Assembly: GCA_963797015.1 (NCBI GenBank)
Contig: CAWCNV010000003.1
Span: 310,001 to 374,000 of the forward strand
Source of the DNA: JBBPZA01 sp963797015
GTDB lineage: Bacteria > Actinomycetota > Thermoleophilia > Solirubrobacterales > Solirubrobacteraceae
Direction of reading: 5' to 3'
DNA length: 64,000 nucleotides
Program-made: the position numbers and the translations under genes
In this document: positions 19,528 through 27,160 of the stretch, one piece after another
Numbering within the stretch: position 1 is the first letter of the stretch
Layout: the number at the start of each line of letters is the position of its first letter
Notes under the pieces: generated by a model
The model's database searches: none
Told to the model about the DNA's origin: nothing
Seen by the model: the letters and a program-made list of their open reading frames with translations, nothing else

Positions 19528-19592
19528 CTAGGTCTCCTCTGTCGTCGCCTCGTGGGGACTGTTACCCCATGATTGCGGATCGAGTGCGCGGG

Positions 19593-19934
19593 CTACCGGC
19601 GCCGCCAGCCGCCGCGCAGCAGCCGCGAGAGCCGGCCGGCGCGGGGATTGGCCTGGAACTCGGGCGCGCCGGGCTGGTAGGGAGGCAGCTCCGCCGCCTG
19701 CTCGGTGTCGATCGAGAGCGTCACCGCCTCCGCCGTGATGCGCTCGACTTCGGGCGCATCTACAAACCGCCGGCCCTCCGCAGTGCGGACGACGATGCCG
19801 TCGAAGATGTTCTCGCGAACGTTGTCGAGCACCTGGTCCACGGCGCCGATCGCGGTGCCGTCCGCCGTGCGCACCTCGACACCGCGCTCGAGCGCCCTGT
19901 AGGAGATCGGCGGGTCTTCGGCGTTGCCGGTCAC
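19593..19934 (-). CDS. PRC-barrel-like small protein
   Basis: A 113-residue protein whose core (ALERGVEVRTADGTAIGAVDQVLDN, then IFDGIVVRTAEGRRFVDAPEVERI) resembles a PRC-barrel beta domain, a fold used in RNA-processing and stress proteins. The C-terminal 30 residues are Pro- and Arg-rich and look disordered. GTG start 9 bp after the upstream small membrane protein stop, so probably one transcript with it. Function not known. Confidence 0.62.
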   Translation of the reverse strand: MTGNAEDPPISYRALERGVEVRTADGTAIGAVDQVLDNVRENIFDGIVVRTAEGRRFVDAPEVERITAEAVTLSIDTEQAAELPPYQPGAPEFQANPRAGRLSRLLRGGWRRR

Positions 19935-19943
19935 TGCTGGCGG

Positions 19944-20165
19944 TCAGGCGGTCACGACGGCCATCGTCATCGCGGTCGCGGCCAGCACGACCGAGATCGC
20001 GCAAACGCCGCGCATGGCCGTGGCGGAGCCGGGGAAGTCCGGCCGCGTGATCCCGAACACGGACACGAGCACGGCCCACGCGGCCAGCGCACCGCCCGCG
20101 ACGTAGAACGGGACCTTGCTGGGCTCGGACTCGGCCGCGGCAAGGATGAGGCCCAGGTGCTGCAT
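19944..20165 (-). CDS. Small two-helix membrane protein
   Basis: A 73-residue protein with two hydrophobic helices (about 18-38, VAGGALAAWAVLVSVFGI; and about 52-72, GVCAISVVLAATAMTMAVV) joined by a short polar loop. I do not recognise a family. The ATG at 20165 is preceded by TAGGCT ending 9 bp upstream; the TAG of that hexamer is also the stop codon of dcd. It forms a short cluster with dcd and the PRC-like gene. Confidence 0.6.
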   Translation of the reverse strand: MQHLGLILAAAESEPSKVPFYVAGGALAAWAVLVSVFGITRPDFPGSATAMRGVCAISVVLAATAMTMAVVTA

Positions 20166-20177
20166 CGGCCGGCGAGC

Positions 20178-20777
20178 CTACCGGACGGCGCCGCCGGTCG
20201 GTTCGCTTCCGTAGCGGCTTTCCGTGGCGGAGGCCTGGCCCTGGTAATGGCTGCCCAGCTCGCGCGATCCGTAGGGCCGGAGCGCCGGAGCGTCGAGCGC
20301 CATGAACGAGAGCTGCGCGATCAGCAGCCCCGGCCACAGCTTGATGGGGATCCGCGTGAGGTTGTTGAGCTCGAGCGTCAGCGCGCCCTTCCAGCCCGGA
20401 TCGACGAACCCCGCCGTGGCGTGGACGATCAACCCGAGCCTGCCAAGCGAGCTCTTCCCCTCCACGCGCGAGACGATGTCGTCGGGCAGCTCGACCCATT
20501 CGCGCGTGGTCCCGAGGCAGAACTCGCCGGGGTGGATCACGAACGGCTCGCCCTCGTCCACCACGATCTCCTCGGTCAGGTTGCGCGGCGGGTCGCGGAG
20601 GTCGATGGCCGAGGCGCGGTGGTTGTGGAACACGCGGAACGAGCGCCCCAGCGCGACGTCGACGCTCGCCGGCTGGACGAGCGACGGGTCCCACGGGTCG
20701 ATCACGATCCGGCCCTCGTCCACGAGACGCCGGATCGTGCCGTCGGAGAGGACGCTCGCAGCGACTGGCTCGCTCAC
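20178..20777 (-). CDS. dcd: dCTP deaminase
   Basis: A 199-residue dCTP deaminase of the trimeric dUTPase-like fold, supplying dUTP (or dUMP if bifunctional) for thymidylate synthesis. Diagnostic segments are ASVLSDGTIRRLVDEGRIVIDPW, HPGEFCLGTTREWVELP, VEGKSSLGRLGL (catalytic Ser and Arg), HATAGFVDPGWKGALTLELNN (catalytic Glu) and YQGQASATESRYG. The start is GTG at 20777, with a CAGAAT hexamer 7 bp upstream as a weaker -10. An open frame continuing to 21050 runs into the divergent MFS gene and is not coding. Confidence 0.93.
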   Translation of the reverse strand: MSEPVAASVLSDGTIRRLVDEGRIVIDPWDPSLVQPASVDVALGRSFRVFHNHRASAIDLRDPPRNLTEEIVVDEGEPFVIHPGEFCLGTTREWVELPDDIVSRVEGKSSLGRLGLIVHATAGFVDPGWKGALTLELNNLTRIPIKLWPGLLIAQLSFMALDAPALRPYGSRELGSHYQGQASATESRYGSEPTGGAVR

Positions 20778-20892
20778 CAGCGGGATTCTGCCAGCGGCGG
20801 CGCCTGTGGCGCGATCGGTGCGGATATCCGCACCCGCGAAAGCAGGCAGGCCGCACTGGATGCGGGCGCCGCCGGTGCCAGCCTCGTTGGCG

Positions 20893-22386
20893 ATGCCGGA
20901 TACCACCCCCACCTCGAACTCCGTGGAGCGCTCCCGCTGGACCGCGCTCGTCGTGCTGTGCGTCGGAATGCTGATGATCGTCCTCGACGCCACGATCGTG
21001 AACGTCGCGCTGCCCTCGATCCAGAACGATCTGGGCTTCTCGCAGTCCACCCTCGCGTGGGTGGTGAACGCCTACCTGATCACCTTCGGCGGCCTGCTGC
21101 TGCTCGCCGGGCGGCTCGGCGACCTGATCGGTCGCCGCGACGTCTTCCTGGCCGGCCTGGCGCTGTTCACGTTCGCCTCGCTGCTGTGCGGAGTGGCGCA
21201 GAGCCAGGAGATGCTGGTGGCCGCACGGTTCCTACAGGGAGTCGGCGGGGCGCTGACCTCCGCGGTGATCCTGGGCATGGTCGTCACCATGTTCCCCGAG
21301 CCGCGCGAGCAGGCGAAGGCGATCGGCGTCTACAGCTTCGTGGCCTCGGCCGGCGGCTCGGTCGGGCTGCTCGCCGGCGGCGTGCTGACCCAGGCCCTCA
21401 GCTGGCACTGGATCTTCTTCGTCAACCTCCCGATCGGCGTCGCCACCGCCGTGTTCGCGCTCAGGCTGCTCGACCGCGACGAGGGGATCGGCTTCGGGCG
21501 GGGGGCAGACGTGCTGGGCGCGGTGCTCATCACCGGCGCGCTGATGCTGCTCGTCTACACGATCGTCAAGCCCGCGGCCGACTACGGCTGGGGCTCGGTG
21601 CGCACGCTCGGCCTCGGAGCGCTCGCGCTAGCGCTGCTGGCTGCCTTCATCGCACGTGAGGCGACCGCGCGCAACCCGCTGATCCCGCTCCGGATCTTCC
21701 GCTCGCGCAATCTCTCGGGCGCCAACGCGATCCAGGCCCTGTTCGTCGCGGGGATGTTCTCGATGTTCTTCCTCGGCTCGCTGTACATGCAGCGCGTCCT
21801 GGGCTACGACGCCCTGGAGATCGGGCTCGCGTTCCTGCCGGTAACAGTGGCGATCGGGACGCTGTCGCTCGGCTACTCCGAGAAGCTCATCATGCGCTTC
21901 GGCCCGCGGGCGACGCTGCTGCCCGGTCTGGTGTTCATCGCAGCAGGGCTCGCCCTGTTCACCAGGGTGCCGGTCGATGGCACGTACGTGCAGGACATGC
22001 TCCCGTCGATGCTCCTGTTCGGCACGGGCGCCGGTCTCTCGTTCCCCGCGCTGATGACCCTGGCGATGTCAAGCGCCGGGCCGAGTGACGCGGGCCTGGC
22101 CTCGGGGCTCGTCAACACGACGCTGCAGGTCGGCGGCGCGTTGGGCCTCGCGGTGCTCGCCACGCTGTCGACGACGCGCAGCAACCACCTGCTCGCTCAG
22201 GGCGAGTCCACCGCGTCGGCGCTGACCGACGGCTACAAGCTCGCGTTCGTGATCGGCACGGGCCTGGTGGTGGCGGCGATCGCCGTCGCGCTCACGGTGC
22301 TGCAGCCCCAGCGGCGAGCTTCGCCCGACGTCGAGGCGGTGCGCGAACCGCCGGACGCGGAACCCGCGTACTCCGAGGCGGCGTAG
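20893..22386 (+). CDS. MFS transporter, DHA2 (EmrB/QacA) family drug exporter
   Basis: A 497-residue proton-coupled exporter with about 14 predicted helices. DHA2 signatures visible are LDATIVNVALPSIQNDLGFS in helix 1, the loop LAGRLGDLIGRRDVFLAGL, RFLQGVGGALTSAVILGM, and SAGGSVGLLAGGVLTQALSWHWIFFVNLPIG (motif C and the following segment). ATG at 20893 chosen because it begins just before helix 1; the frame is open upstream but reads as noncoding antisense of dcd. It is followed 8 bp later by a SnoaL-like gene. Substrate is unknown. Confidence 0.93.
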   Translation: MPDTTPTSNSVERSRWTALVVLCVGMLMIVLDATIVNVALPSIQNDLGFSQSTLAWVVNAYLITFGGLLLLAGRLGDLIGRRDVFLAGLALFTFASLLCGVAQSQEMLVAARFLQGVGGALTSAVILGMVVTMFPEPREQAKAIGVYSFVASAGGSVGLLAGGVLTQALSWHWIFFVNLPIGVATAVFALRLLDRDEGIGFGRGADVLGAVLITGALMLLVYTIVKPAADYGWGSVRTLGLGALALALLAAFIAREATARNPLIPLRIFRSRNLSGANAIQALFVAGMFSMFFLGSLYMQRVLGYDALEIGLAFLPVTVAIGTLSLGYSEKLIMRFGPRATLLPGLVFIAAGLALFTRVPVDGTYVQDMLPSMLLFGTGAGLSFPALMTLAMSSAGPSDAGLASGLVNTTLQVGGALGLAVLATLSTTRSNHLLAQGESTASALTDGYKLAFVIGTGLVVAAIAVALTVLQPQRRASPDVEAVREPPDAEPAYSEAA

Positions 22387-22394
22387 GCAACGCC

Positions 22395-22850
22395 ATGGGG
22401 GCGGCGGCAACGACTGTGTCCGAGCAGAACCTCGAGCTCGTCAGGACCACGGTCGAGGCCTGGAATCGCGGTGATAGGAGCGCGTGGGCCGAGTCGCTTG
22501 ACCCCGACATCGTCTGGGCCGCGCTGCCGGACAATCCCGACTACTTGGAACCGGTGCGCGGCCGCGCTGCGGTTCTCGACCTGATCGACGAGTGGCTCGA
22601 GCCATGGAGCCGCTATGAGATCGAGACGATCGAGCTCGAGCCGACAGGCGACACGGTCGTGTGGACCGCGCGTCACATGGCCGTTCCAGACCACACCGGA
22701 GTGACGCTCGAGGCTTTCATGTCGGCCGCATTGACGTTTCGCGACGGTCGAATCGCGCAAGCGCGGTTCTTCCCGGCCAGGGCGCAAGCCCATCGCCGCG
22801 ATGCTCTACGACACGATTGGGCCCGCGCTTCTGGCGACGCTCGACCCTGA
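22395..22850 (+). CDS. SnoaL-like (NTF2 fold) protein with a displaced C-terminus
   Basis: A SnoaL-like polyketide-cyclase-fold protein: QNLELVRTTVEAWNRGDRSAW, DPDIVWAALPD, GRAAVLDLIDEW and FRDGRIAQARFFPARAQA are all family features. The normal protein would end about five residues after ARFFP.RAEA. Here the frame instead runs on for about 20 residues (HRRDALRHDW to the stop at 22850) through sequence that in another frame encodes part of a thioesterase. The last 20 residues are therefore probably not native. Start ATG 22395 is 8 bp after the MFS stop; GTG 22416 is an alternative. Confidence 0.72.
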   Translation: MGAAATTVSEQNLELVRTTVEAWNRGDRSAWAESLDPDIVWAALPDNPDYLEPVRGRAAVLDLIDEWLEPWSRYEIETIELEPTGDTVVWTARHMAVPDHTGVTLEAFMSAALTFRDGRIAQARFFPARAQAHRRDALRHDWARASGDARP

Positions 22851-23058
22851 CGAGTTTCAAGCGACCCTGGACCTCAGCGTCCACTTCGTTCGGCCGCTCC
22901 GGCCCGGACGGGTGGTCGGCAAGGGTCGCGTCGTCCACCGAACCGGCGACCTGGCCTACGTCGAGGCGAGGCTCATCGACGCGGACCAGGCGATCATCGC
23001 CACCGCCGCGGCGAACGCTCGGATCATCCCCATCGAGCAGGCGCCGGCGGCGGTCTGA
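22783..23058 (+). pseudogene. Remnant of a hotdog-fold (PaaI-like) thioesterase, N-terminus missing
   Basis: The frame reads RKPIAAMLYDTIGPALLAT, then LDLSVHFVRPLRPGRVVGKG, RVVHRTGDLAYVEARLIDAD and TAAANARIIP. That is the second half of a PaaI/YbgC-type hotdog thioesterase, in which an ALDD-like active-site helix is followed by the antiparallel strands. The first 50-60 residues are absent: upstream of about 22785 the DNA belongs to the SnoaL gene in a different frame. An ATG at 22801 could start an 85-residue peptide, but it would lack half the fold. I read this as the product of a deletion that joined the two genes. Confidence 0.7.
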
Positions 23059-23102
23059 CGACCACGTCAGCGACGGAGGCGTTCGCGCCGCGCGACCTCC
23101 GT

Positions 23103-24140
23103 CTAGAGGCTGGCGACGTAGCCCACGGCCGGATCGAAGTCCCCAGCGAGCAGCGCGCGGTAGACGCGCACGAGCTCGTCGCCGCCGGTGACGTGCTCGA
23201 CGCGCATCGTCCGCTCGGCGACCGGCGCGAAGTCGCGCCAGGCGTCCGCGTAGCGGAGCCCCAGCTCGCGCCCGCGGCGGACCATCTCGTCGGGTGCGAA
23301 GAAGAACTCGGGCGTGGGGCCGGGGAGCGGCGCCTGGGACGCGCCGGTGCGCTGGTGGGTGAAGCCGACCAGGATCGAGCGCTGGAGCGCTTCGCCGAGC
23401 TGCTCGTGCACTCCGCGCACGAGCTCCTGGTCGCCGGCGAAGTCGACCAGGACGGCGCCGCCGGGCGCGGCGAGCTCGCCGACACCCTCGTAGCTCAGGA
23501 CCGTGTCGTAGAGACCCAGCTCCTCGACCCACGACCGCCGAGCGGCCGATGTCAGGCCGATCGTCTCGACCTCGGGACGCGCGCGGAGCAGGTGGGCCAG
23601 GCCGTAGGCCGTCTTGCTCGACGCGCTGGTGAGCACGACCGTCCGCGCTCCGTCCAACCCACGATCGTCGAGCACGAGGTCCAGCAGCACCGCGGTGCCG
23701 AACAGCGGTCGCATGATCAGCGCGGCGTCGTCGGCCTCGCCCTCGACCGGGAGGTACTGGTTGTAGACGGGCGAGAGCTCGGCGCGGTGGGCGGCGGCGT
23801 CCATGAACCCGACCGGGCTCGGCGCCGGGCGGACCGTCAGATGGCGACCCATCGGCACGAGCCCGAGCACGAGCTTCCCCTCGACCGCCGCCGCGGATCG
23901 CGACGCGAGCACGCGCGCGTAGCCCCACGCCGGGATCCTGCCCCAGCCGTCCGGCGCGGGGAACAGGCGCCAGTACCCGAGCTGGTCGCCGAACACCGCG
24001 TAGGTGATGTTGTTGGCGCTCAGCGCGAAGCGCTCGACGAGCAGCTGCGCCTCTCCCTCGGCGAGGTCCTGGCGCGGCGACTCGCCCTCGACCAGCTCGC
24101 ACGAGGAGAGGTCATCGCGGCGGACACGCAGCTCCGGCAC
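23103..24140 (-). CDS. DUF2855 family protein
   Basis: A 345-residue protein of the DUF2855 family, which resembles medium-chain dehydrogenase/reductases without a clear catalytic assignment. Features are ALSANNITYAVFGDQLGYWRLFP, IPAWGYARVLAS, LFGTAVLLDLVL, a nucleotide-binding-like VVLTSASSKTAYGLAHLL and GGAVLVDFAGDQELVRGVHEQL. The GTG at 24140 has AGGAG 6 bp upstream (on the minus strand), a sequence that overlaps the end of the IS110 element 10 bp away. Expression may therefore depend on the insertion. It converges with the thioesterase remnant. Confidence 0.85.
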   Translation of the reverse strand: MPELRVRRDDLSSCELVEGESPRQDLAEGEAQLLVERFALSANNITYAVFGDQLGYWRLFPAPDGWGRIPAWGYARVLASRSAAAVEGKLVLGLVPMGRHLTVRPAPSPVGFMDAAAHRAELSPVYNQYLPVEGEADDAALIMRPLFGTAVLLDLVLDDRGLDGARTVVLTSASSKTAYGLAHLLRARPEVETIGLTSAARRSWVEELGLYDTVLSYEGVGELAAPGGAVLVDFAGDQELVRGVHEQLGEALQRSILVGFTHQRTGASQAPLPGPTPEFFFAPDEMVRRGRELGLRYADAWRDFAPVAERTMRVEHVTGGDELVRVYRALLAGDFDPAVGYVASL

Positions 24141-24149
24141 CCGTTGCTC

Positions 24150-25211
24150 CTATGTCAAGGCCAGCTTGTTGGCTGGGGTTTGGGGGGTGGTGGTCATGGT
24201 TCTCCAGATGGTGCGGGCGAGGTGGCGTTTGAGGCAACGAAGGGCTTCGATGCGTGTCTTTCCCTGGGTCTGCTTGCGCGTGAGGTAGGCACGCGCCGGC
24301 GGGTGGATCCGGCCCTGGGTGACAGCGATACGGTGGATCGCGCAGTTGAGTTGGCGATTGCCGCCGCGGTGCAGTCTGAAGCGATCGCTGCGGCCCGAGC
24401 TGGCGGGGATCGGCGCGATGCCGGCGTGACGAGCAAAGCGCGCGTCGGTCGCGAAACGATCGGCGCCGGCGGTCTCCGCGACGATCTTGGCGGCGCTCAG
24501 CGCTCCGCAGCCGGGCAGCTTGAGCAGCTGCGGGGCGTGGGCTGCGACGAGCAGGCTGATCTCGCGCTCGAGCTCGGCGCAGCGGCGGGCGAGCTGACGC
24601 AGGCGGACGACCTGCTCGCGGCAGACCCGAACGCGGGCCGTCTGTTCTGAGCGCGCCAGGCGCCGCGCGAGCCGATCGAGCCACTTGGCGCGGTCAAGCC
24701 CGCCGGCCGGCACACCGTCCTGGCCCCAGAGGTCGTGCAGATGCCAACGCAGCCGGCCCTGCAGCGCGGTGCGCTCACGGACGAGGTCCTCGCGGTGGTC
24801 AAGCAGCAACTTGATCTCAAGCGCCCGCTCATCGAGCTCTGCGGCAGGCAGCGACCCGACGCCCTCGCGCAGGGCCGCACGGGCCACGGCCACTGCGTCG
24901 ATCAGGTCAGACTTACCGGCCTGACGAGCGGACCGACGCTGACCGGCCATCAGCCTCGGCGCGACCCGGACGACCCGCTCCCCGCGAGCGACGAGGAAGC
25001 GCTCCAGGCGACCGGAAACGTGCCGGCAATCCTCGATCGCCCACACCCGCTCTGACCCCAGCGCCCGGCCCCAGGCCAACAGCTCGGCGTGACCTGCACC
25101 CGACGCCCTAACCGTCTCGCTGCCTCCCAGCTCGCCCGTCGCGGCCTCAACCGCCGCCACGGTGTGCTCGCGCTTGTGTGGGTCCGCTCCGATCACGATC
25201 ATCTGCTCCAT
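24150..25211 (-). CDS. IS110-family transposase
   Basis: A 353-residue recombinase from the ATG at 25211. The N-terminal RuvC-like DEDD domain shows IGADPHKREHTVAAVE (first Asp), VWAIEDCRHVSGRLE (Glu) and KSDLIDAVAVAR (Asp pair). The C-terminal Tnp domain shows LLKLPGCGALSAAKIVAETAG, FARHAGIAPIPASSG with the conserved catalytic Ser region, and LHRGGNRQLNCAIHRIAV. The protein appears intact. A start at ATG 25202 is also possible, since GGAG precedes it. The stop TAG directly follows a TTGACA hexamer that would act as an outward -35. It ends 10 bp before DUF2855. Confidence 0.93.
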   Translation of the reverse strand: MEQMIVIGADPHKREHTVAAVEAATGELGGSETVRASGAGHAELLAWGRALGSERVWAIEDCRHVSGRLERFLVARGERVVRVAPRLMAGQRRSARQAGKSDLIDAVAVARAALREGVGSLPAAELDERALEIKLLLDHREDLVRERTALQGRLRWHLHDLWGQDGVPAGGLDRAKWLDRLARRLARSEQTARVRVCREQVVRLRQLARRCAELEREISLLVAAHAPQLLKLPGCGALSAAKIVAETAGADRFATDARFARHAGIAPIPASSGRSDRFRLHRGGNRQLNCAIHRIAVTQGRIHPPARAYLTRKQTQGKTRIEALRCLKRHLARTIWRTMTTTPQTPANKLALT

Positions 25212-25442
25212 CCCTTCGTTGGATGCCACCGGCGATGTGGACCTCCGGCGGACACACCTCAGTTGGGGCGAAGCCACGCTCCTATCAAGTCACGCCGGGG
25301 ACCCTCGGGCGGTGGCGGGCGACACAACGGGTGTCGGTCAGACCTACTGGTCGACAGCGAGCCTACGAGTCAGCCCGCCACCGACCCGAGAACCAACCCG
25401 GCCGGTCGGACGTCACCACCCGGAAGCCCGAGCGTGACACTG
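25212..25442 (-). ncRNA. Candidate IS110 bridge RNA
   Basis: The 275-bp stretch between the S53 peptidase stop and the transposase start has no gene but holds strong dyad structure. Read along the minus strand: first a hairpin with GTCAC/GTGAC arms (25438-25434 and 25416-25412). Then comes a long stem whose arms are 25389-25373 and 25320-25305: 11 perfect pairs (CGGTGGCGGGC with its complement), one bulged base, then five more pairs, enclosing 52 nt with two small inner hairpins. Last is a domain closed by CGCCGG/CCGGCG (25298-25293 and 25234-25229) enclosing 58 nt. IS110-subgroup elements are known to encode a bridge RNA here with a 5' stem-loop, a target-binding loop and a donor-binding loop. 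The match of layout and position is good; guide pairing was not shown. Confidence 0.6.
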
Positions 25443-25478
25443 AGCGCGACCCTAGTCGATCTGCGGTCACTCGCTTCG

Positions 25479-25485
25479 GGGTCGC
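25479..25485 (-). terminator. Weak dyad after the S53 peptidase gene
   Basis: GCGACCC just past the peptidase stop (minus strand) pairs with GGGTCGC at 25452-25446, leaving a 26-nt loop. There is no T tract. It could be a terminator for the peptidase operon or a chance repeat spanning the IS end; if the proposed IS boundary is right, one arm belongs to the element. Confidence 0.25.
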
Positions 25486-25486
25486 C

Positions 25487-27160
25487 CTACTTCAACTGCT
25501 CGGCGACGTCCCGCGCGAAGTTGTAGACGTCGGGCGAGCCCCAGCCCGTGGCGAAGTCCCACCCGGGCGTAGCGTCGTAGAAGCGGTTGTTGCCGCGGGT
25601 GACGTCGTGGTAGGGCGGATACGTCTGGTCCGTCGATCCGAGCTTGTAGAGCAGCGGGTTGACGAACCCGAGCTTGCCGGCGCCCTGCTTGTCGAGGTAT
25701 TGGGCTACGACGGCCAGGCTTCCCGCCCAGAACGGCGCGCCTCCGCTGGTGCCGCCCACGCTCTGGTCGCAGGCGCCCTGGAAGCAGATGCGGTAGCCGC
25801 TGTTCGGGTCGCCCGGCGCGGCCACGTCGGGCATCTGGCGCCTGCCGTTCGAGCGGCTGTTGCTGACCCCCGGCCCCGTCTGCCACGGCGGGCGCGGATC
25901 GGCGGGCGCGACGCCTCCGCCCGAGCCCGAGCGCTCGAGCGGGTCGCTCCACGCCGTCTCCTCCAGGTAGGTGTTGTCCGCGCGGACGGACAGCCGCGTG
26001 CCACCGACCACGGTCATCCCGGCAAAGCCGCCGGGGAAGTCGATCGCCAACCGCGTGTTGCTCGGGTCGTCGTTGTGCTGGCAGTCGTAGGCGCCGGCGT
26101 CGCCCGAGGCGAACAGGATCGAGATCCCGGCCGCCGTCGCGGCCTGCACGGCCTGTGCGTGAGCGGCGCGGTCGGCGGGGGTGACGGCTCCGGGGACGTC
26201 GCAGTGCCCGTAGCTGTCCGACAGGATCTTGGCGCGCCCGTCCTGCACGACCCGGTTGATCACGTCGGCCTGGGTGGACTGCTCGGAGCCCTCGTAGTTG
26301 ATGATCTGCGCCTTCGGTGCGACGGCACGGACGGTGTCTATGTCGAGCATGTTCTCCTCGACGTTGTCCGACGTCGTGTCGTCGGTGCCGCCGCTGACCG
26401 GCACCCGCTGCACCGGCGGACCGCCGATGCGACCCACCTCGCGGTCGAAGAGCGCAACGTCGGAGGGCTTGAAGCTCGAGAAGGACAGGATCGCGACGGT
26501 CTGGCCCTCTCCGCGCATGCCCTGGTCCCATAGTGGCTTGATGTCGAACGCGCGGGCGAGCAGCTGCGGCGAGAGCCCGGCGGCGGGAACGTCCTTGGGC
26601 CGGCGATCCTGCGGGCGGTTGTCCAGCCCGGCGATGCCCTCGACCAGTCGTGCGAGGGGCGGCGGGACGCGCGCGCTGCCGGCCGGCCGGTGAAAGCGCC
26701 GGCCGCTCTGAGTGCGCCAGTCGTCGAGGCGAACGCCGAAGGCGCGGGCGACGACCGCGGCCGGAGCGCGAACCCGCAACGTCGTGCGCTGCGGATACTC
26801 GTCCGCGACCGACAGCCCGAGCCGCCGGACCCGCGTGCGCAGCTCGCGCAGATCGGATGTGCGCAGCCCGAAGCGGCGGCCGAACTCACCGGCGCTCAGG
26901 TAACGCCGGTACTGCGGAGAGCGCGGATCCTCGACGGCCCTGATGAAGCGCGCGAGGCGGTCGCGGCCCGGCAGGCGGAGCACGAGCCCGGCGACGATCT
27001 GCTCGTGCGGGTCGGTGGGGCCGAGCCGGCGGTCGGCGCCGGCGGTGGCGGATCGAGCGCCGTCGCCGTCCAAGCGCTGGGAGACGGCGACCGCCGCGAT
27101 GGCGACCGCGGCTAGAGCCGCCGTGGCGGCCAGCACGAGCATGGTGGTCCGGCGCCTCAT
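25487..27160 (-). CDS. Secreted S53 serine-carboxyl peptidase (sedolisin/kumamolisin-like)
   Basis: A 557-residue preproprotease. Residues 1-28 are a signal or anchor (MRRRTTMLVLAATAALAAVA). Residues about 45-190 form the Pro-kumamolisin activation domain (DPRSPQYRRYLSAGEFGRRFG, then FGVRLDDWR). The catalytic domain carries the Glu and Asp of the triad in VEENMLDIDTV, the oxyanion Asp in ILFASGDAGAYD and the nucleophile in GGTSGGAPFWAG. The C-terminal YDATPGWDFATGWGSPD is the calcium site. It should be an acid-acting endopeptidase exported from the cell. Its ATG overlaps the FHA gene's TGA as ATGA. A much longer open frame upstream (to 29728) is the shadow of the two genes before it. Confidence 0.93.
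   Translation of the reverse strand: MRRRTTMLVLAATAALAAVAIAAVAVSQRLDGDGARSATAGADRRLGPTDPHEQIVAGLVLRLPGRDRLARFIRAVEDPRSPQYRRYLSAGEFGRRFGLRTSDLRELRTRVRRLGLSVADEYPQRTTLRVRAPAAVVARAFGVRLDDWRTQSGRRFHRPAGSARVPPPLARLVEGIAGLDNRPQDRRPKDVPAAGLSPQLLARAFDIKPLWDQGMRGEGQTVAILSFSSFKPSDVALFDREVGRIGGPPVQRVPVSGGTDDTTSDNVEENMLDIDTVRAVAPKAQIINYEGSEQSTQADVINRVVQDGRAKILSDSYGHCDVPGAVTPADRAAHAQAVQAATAAGISILFASGDAGAYDCQHNDDPSNTRLAIDFPGGFAGMTVVGGTRLSVRADNTYLEETAWSDPLERSGSGGGVAPADPRPPWQTGPGVSNSRSNGRRQMPDVAAPGDPNSGYRICFQGACDQSVGGTSGGAPFWAGSLAVVAQYLDKQGAGKLGFVNPLLYKLGSTDQTYPPYHDVTRGNNRFYDATPGWDFATGWGSPDVYNFARDVAEQLK

Larger units (their letters stand above)
24148..25468 (-). mobile_element. IS110-family insertion sequence (ends proposed)
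   Basis: The element contains one DEDD transposase and a long structured leader upstream of it, the arrangement of the IS110 subgroup. There are no terminal inverted repeats, as expected for the family. I propose the ends from two facts. A perfect TTGACA points outward at the transposase end (minus strand 24158-24153). On the other side TAGGGT points inward (minus strand 25454-25449). If both ends share a GA core (24149-24148 and 25468-25467), the circular junction would bring TTGACA and TAGGGT together with 17 bp between them, a good promoter. The ends are inference; length would be about 1.32 kb, typical for the family. Confidence 0.6.

Noticed and set aside
22801..23058. ATG 22801 as the start of a real 85-residue thioesterase
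   Set aside because: Half the hotdog fold is missing and similarity continues upstream of the ATG, so it is a remnant.
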